Origin: DAIRUQ01 sp036803245
GTDB taxonomy: Bacteria; Chloroflexota; Anaerolineae; UBA1429
Direction of reading: 5' to 3'
Length of the DNA: 7,094 nt
NCBI GenBank assembly: GCA_036803245.1
Contig: DAIRUQ010000126.1
Location: forward strand, 1-7,094
This document shows positions 4,531-7,094 of the stretch, piece by piece (the first letter of the stretch is position 1; every line of letters begins with the position of its first letter). The notes beneath the pieces are model-generated. The model saw nothing but the letters and a program-made list of their open reading frames with translations, was not told the DNA's origin and ran no database searches. The position numbers and the translations under genes were made by a program.

Positions 4531-6740
4531 TCGGCCTGATCGTCCTGATCCTCGCCCGCAAGATCCAGCGACTCCCAGAGCGTGGGCGACCAGGCTCGCC
4601 AGGGAGCCCCTCGGAGAGGCGCGATGCGGTAGCTCTCGTTGGGATGGCGCGCCGAAAAGGCCAGGTACCGCACCTTGATCTGGTGGGCCAACGCCTTGGC
4701 GCCGCCACCATCGGCGTGATCGGGATGCACCACGGCAAAGAGATCCAGCAGTAGCTCGGGCTTCCGTCGACCCTCCACGGCCCGCTCGCGCACGGGCCCA
4801 AGTACAGCGAAACCTATCACCCCCTGCTTGGGCATGACGGTCACCATGGCATCGCGCCAAGGTCGCTCCAGCCAAGGGAGATACGCCTCGGCGATGTCAT
4901 CGGGGTCTTCGGGCAGGGCCGCCGCGGGATGAGCGACGTTCACCGCGGCGAACAGCTCGGCCACGCCCGCCAGATCGTCGCGCATGCAGATGCGGCAACG
5001 TGCGGCACTGGGACCATCATCCAGATCGGCATCGTCGAGTCGCACCCAGGCGAACTTGCGTTCCAGCGCGGTAGGATAGTAGCAATCGAGCACGTCATAG
5101 CCCACCCGCTTGCCCCAGCGATGTGGGACGCGGGGATCGATATAGGACTTGAGGCTGGTGCTCAGGTTCAGGGTCCGCTTTTTCCTGGCGATGGTCTTTT
5201 GCGCACGGATCTTGTCTAGGCTGATGCGCGCCCGCTCCTGAAGCTCCTTGGCGCGGTCCAACCTTCCTTTGGCGCGCTCGACCTTGCGATCCTGCACCTC
5301 ACGCGCCTTGGCGCGGCTCGCGTCGGTCTTGGCCGCGTCAATCCGCTTCCGCGCCTGCGCCCTGGTTCGGCGCAGCTTTGTGCGGTACTCTTTGACCTGC
5401 TCGCGGTAGCCCGCCACCCGCGCCTCAGCCTTGGCTATGCGCTCGGCGTACCGCTCCTGCGAGCGGCCAAAGCTGGCCGGGGCCTTTTTGGTGTGGTTAC
5501 AGAGGGTGGCGGCCTCAAGGTTGGCCTCTGAGAGCGCTCTCCACTTGAGGTGGTCGGGATCCGATCGCTTGACCCCCGATCCGTAGAGGCTCTCCTTGAC
5601 GGCCATGGTCGCGTGGTGGGTACGAAACACCTTGGCCGAAAGCCCAGGCAGCACCTCGGAGAGATAGTCGTTGACATGCCCGCTAGTGATATCGGGAAAG
5701 AGCTGGGGCTTGCCGTCCTCGCTCTCCGAACCGCTAGACGGTCGCGCGTTGGCGATCAACTCGCGCAGGTTCTCGACCACCAAGGGCGGCATCTTGACGC
5801 GCTTGTGCCAGGGGACCGAGTCCTTGCCCAGGAATTTGAACTCGACCTCGCCGTCCTCCAGCAGACGGACATGCTCGGGGCGTAGAGTCGTAGCGCCGAC
5901 GGTGTCGGCCTCGTCGGAATCTTTTTCATCGCCCACGCGCAGGGTTAGTTCATCGATGAGAAAGCAGGCCGTGGCCAACATCCGCGTCTTGGGATCGTCA
6001 GACGCCAGGCCATCCTGGATGTGCGCCCGCACCTCTTCGATCTTGGCCTCAAGCTCGTGGGCCTGATCGAACTTTTCGGCTTCGCGATCCTGCTTCATCG
6101 GCGCCGCGTCGCTGAGCCAGACGTACTTGAGCTTGCCAGAAAGCTTGTCCTCCCAACGAGCTACCCAGAGCGTCTCGGGCTCCCAGACGATCTCGCCCCA
6201 ATCGCCCTCTGGCCGCGGCGCATCAGGGCTCAGGTTCAGGGTGACGTCGGGGGCCTTGGCCCCCTCTTTCCAGCGCCCACGCAGCGGGTGCTCGCCGCGC
6301 CCCATAAAGATGCCTGAGGGTTCGGCCATATAGTTGCCCAGTTCGATCTTTTCACCGTTGACGATCGCGTACCCAAACCGCGCCTTGAGCGCCTCTCGCT
6401 GAACCTTGCGCTCAGCGGCGGCCGTCTTTTTTTCCTCGGGGGACATCGCCTCTTTGGCGGCACGTTCGGCATCCACCCTCGCATAGCATTCGGATAGATC
6501 CACCTCATCAAGCGTCAGGAGTTCGTCTAGCTCTAGGGCCTCGGACCAATCCTCGAAGAAATTGGCCACGAACACCGCATCATGCACATAGTCGGTATCC
6601 TTCTTTTTCGCCCATGCCATGATCATCTCTTCTTGTTTGGGCGTGAGCACACGTTCCTCGCCACGGATGGTGAGGACCAGCCCCGTGGGCGCGGGCGGCT
6701 CGGGGATCACAATGCCGTTATGCACAAGCTGCTTGAGCAA
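4512..6740 (-). CDS. Eukaryotic-type DNA topoisomerase IB (Top1-like) with GNAT-like C-terminal extension
   Basis: This is a 742-residue enzyme expected to relax supercoils through a 3'-phosphotyrosyl nick. Numbering is from the TTG at 6740. Residues 1-130 match the Top1 core N terminus (VHNGIVIPEPP, LTPKQEEMIMAWAKK, NFFEDW 60-65). NYMAEPSGIFMGRGEHP (136-152) is nearly identical to the human Top1 block. All five catalytic residues are visible: R268 (LTLRVGDEK), K306 (FKFLGKDS), R373 (KVFRTHH), H416 (LCNHTKKAP) and Y533 (SLKSYIDPR), matching human R488, K532, R590, H632 and Y723. Residues about 427-522 are a Lys/Arg/Glu-rich coiled-coil linker. FAWVRLDDADLDDG (563-576) ends the Top1 part. Residues about 579-722 are an extra GNAT-like domain (FAVVHPDHADGGGAKALAHQ). 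The acidic tail is DQADQADED. Start: an ATG at 6809 would add 23 unconserved residues but has no ribosome site and overlaps a candidate promoter. The TTG has GAGAGG 9 bases upstream. Most known bacterial type IB enzymes are short and poxvirus-like. Confidence 0.93.
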   Translation of the reverse strand: MLKQLVHNGIVIPEPPAPTGLVLTIRGEERVLTPKQEEMIMAWAKKKDTDYVHDAVFVANFFEDWSEALELDELLTLDEVDLSECYARVDAERAAKEAMSPEEKKTAAAERKVQREALKARFGYAIVNGEKIELGNYMAEPSGIFMGRGEHPLRGRWKEGAKAPDVTLNLSPDAPRPEGDWGEIVWEPETLWVARWEDKLSGKLKYVWLSDAAPMKQDREAEKFDQAHELEAKIEEVRAHIQDGLASDDPKTRMLATACFLIDELTLRVGDEKDSDEADTVGATTLRPEHVRLLEDGEVEFKFLGKDSVPWHKRVKMPPLVVENLRELIANARPSSGSESEDGKPQLFPDITSGHVNDYLSEVLPGLSAKVFRTHHATMAVKESLYGSGVKRSDPDHLKWRALSEANLEAATLCNHTKKAPASFGRSQERYAERIAKAEARVAGYREQVKEYRTKLRRTRAQARKRIDAAKTDASRAKAREVQDRKVERAKGRLDRAKELQERARISLDKIRAQKTIARKKRTLNLSTSLKSYIDPRVPHRWGKRVGYDVLDCYYPTALERKFAWVRLDDADLDDGPSAARCRICMRDDLAGVAELFAAVNVAHPAAALPEDPDDIAEAYLPWLERPWRDAMVTVMPKQGVIGFAVLGPVRERAVEGRRKPELLLDLFAVVHPDHADGGGAKALAHQIKVRYLAFSARHPNESYRIAPLRGAPWRAWSPTLWESLDLAGEDQDDQADQADED
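4526..4552. repeat. Three tandem 9-base units (CCTGATCGN type)
   Basis: CCTGATCGG, CCTGATCGT and CCTGATCCT follow each other. On the minus strand they encode the acidic DQ-repeat tail of the topoisomerase. On the plus strand the first unit supplies the HAD stop codon (TGA 4528-4530). The repeat is too short to be more than a local slippage product. Confidence 0.7.
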
Positions 6741-6749
6741 GGCGACCAA

Positions 6750-6755
6750 CCTCTC
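6750..6755 (-). promoter_or_regulatory. Ribosome binding site favouring the TTG start of the topoisomerase
   Basis: GAGAGG on the minus strand lies 9 bases before TTG 6738-6740. No comparable site precedes the ATG at 6809. The protein from the TTG begins MLKQLVHNGIVIPEPP, which enters the conserved Top1 core directly. Confidence 0.5.
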
Positions 6756-6799
6756 GTGGGGATACTGAAAGCCAAGCGCTATCGAGCGACAACTAGGAA

Positions 6800-6828
6800 A
6801 GGATACCATACCGATATGCGCGCGCCAA
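6800..6828 (-). promoter_or_regulatory. Candidate promoter of the topoisomerase gene
   Basis: On the minus strand TTGGCG (6823-6828, 4/6) and TATCCT (6800-6805, 4/6) are 17 bases apart. Transcription would begin near 6793, downstream of the ATG at 6809, which would make that ATG unusable and leave a leader of about 50 bases before the TTG. Both boxes are moderate. Confidence 0.4.
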
Positions 6829-6853
6829 ACGGCGCCGACCGCTCTGTGGGGCC

Positions 6854-6881
6854 TTGACGTACGTGGCTGGTCCGCTAAGAT
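6854..6881 (+). promoter_or_regulatory. Candidate sigma-70 promoter of the aldo/keto reductase
   Basis: TTGACG (6854-6859, 5/6) is 16 bases from TAAGAT (6876-6881, 4/6). Transcription would begin near 6888, about 30 bases before the TTG start and upstream of the GGGAGGTG ribosome site. It faces away from the topoisomerase promoter at 6800-6828, giving a divergent pair. Confidence 0.55.
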
Positions 6882-6917
6882 TCTGTCGACTAGAAGCGTA
6901 CTAGCGGGAGGTGAGTC

Positions 6918-7094
6918 TTGGAAAAGCGCGAGCTGGGCAATAGTGGCATCCAGGTAAGCGCGGTTGCGCTGGGCTGTTGGCCTCTGGGCGGCGGCGAGGG
7001 TTGGGGTGATCTAGCCGAGAGCGAGGCCTTTGCCACCATTCACGCCGCACTGGACCACGGGATCAACCTTTTCGATACCGCGGAGGGCTACAAC
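6918..7094 (+). CDS. Aldo/keto reductase, N-terminal part
   Basis: Fifty-nine codons are visible before the right edge. The peptide begins MEKRELGNSGIQVSAVALGC and continues with GWGDLAESEAFATIHAAL then DHGINLFDTAEGYN. This is the standard opening of an NAD(P)H-dependent aldo/keto reductase of the YghZ/Tas-like group: first beta strand 'LG-x-G-W', then the 'hDTA-x-x-Y' block carrying two catalytic tetrad residues, D53 and Y58. The Lys and His of the tetrad lie outside the window. Start: TTG at 6918-6920, fixed by GGGAGGTG (6906-6913) about 6 bases upstream and by family alignment. No in-frame ATG or GTG fits as well. It is divergent from the topoisomerase gene with 177 bases between starts. 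Its substrate is not deducible, since AKR enzymes reduce a wide range of aldehydes and ketones. Confidence 0.9.
   Translation, partial: MEKRELGNSGIQVSAVALGCWPLGGGEGWGDLAESEAFATIHAALDHGINLFDTAEGYN

Noticed and set aside
5550..6317. Plus-strand open frames opposite the topoisomerase
   Set aside because: They are antisense to strongly conserved Top1 core sequence, with no recognisable protein or ribosome site.
6857..6904. ACGTACGT palindrome and CTAG...CTAG arms before the aldo/keto reductase
   Set aside because: Very short self-complementary strings expected by chance. No convincing operator arms.

Overview
The window is a compact, high-GC stretch of bacterial chromosome. Shine-Dalgarno sites precede most starts, sigma-70-like promoters can be read, and two intrinsic hairpin terminators are present. 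Nine genes or gene parts are supported and no gap exceeds about 150 bases. The gene mix (PadR regulator, DUF5320-like protein, ferredoxin and zinc-ribbon cluster; ThuA protein; large type IB topoisomerase) is compatible with Chloroflexota or a similar anaerobic or thermophilic lineage, but that placement is a weak inference. No mobile element, CRISPR array, tRNA or rRNA was seen.

Layout, left to right. (1) Minus strand: the 5' end of a probable glycoside hydrolase (1-122), then a ThuA-like protein (215-961), with an intrinsic terminator between them. (2) Minus strand: a two-domain protein (1034-1909) joining a diverged FmdE domain to a TsaA/TrmO domain. (3) Minus strand: a four-gene operon transcribed leftwards: PadR-type regulator (3110-3529), Gly/Tyr-rich DUF5320-like protein (2723-3079), 2[4Fe-4S] ferredoxin with a long tail (2252-2704) and CPxCG zinc-ribbon protein (2028-2219). 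It closes at a strong terminator (1981-2018). (4) Plus strand: a HAD phosphatase (3673-4530), divergent from the PadR operon. (5) Minus strand: a large eukaryotic-type DNA topoisomerase IB with a GNAT-like C-terminal extension (4512-6740), overlapping the HAD gene tail to tail by 19 bp. (6) Plus strand: the start of an aldo/keto reductase (6918 to the right edge), divergent from the topoisomerase.

Functionally, the left end looks like carbohydrate use (glycoside hydrolase plus ThuA). The middle operon looks like a PadR-controlled redox or metal-cluster module. A good sigma-70 promoter precedes padR, and an imperfect inverted repeat overlaps its -10 and start site, which suggests autorepression. 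The most unusual gene is the topoisomerase. It carries all five catalytic residues of eukaryotic Top1 (Arg, Lys, Arg, His, Tyr), a long coiled-coil linker, the Top1 N-terminal core block, and an extra C-terminal domain absent from human Top1. Most annotated bacterial type IB enzymes are the short poxvirus-like form.
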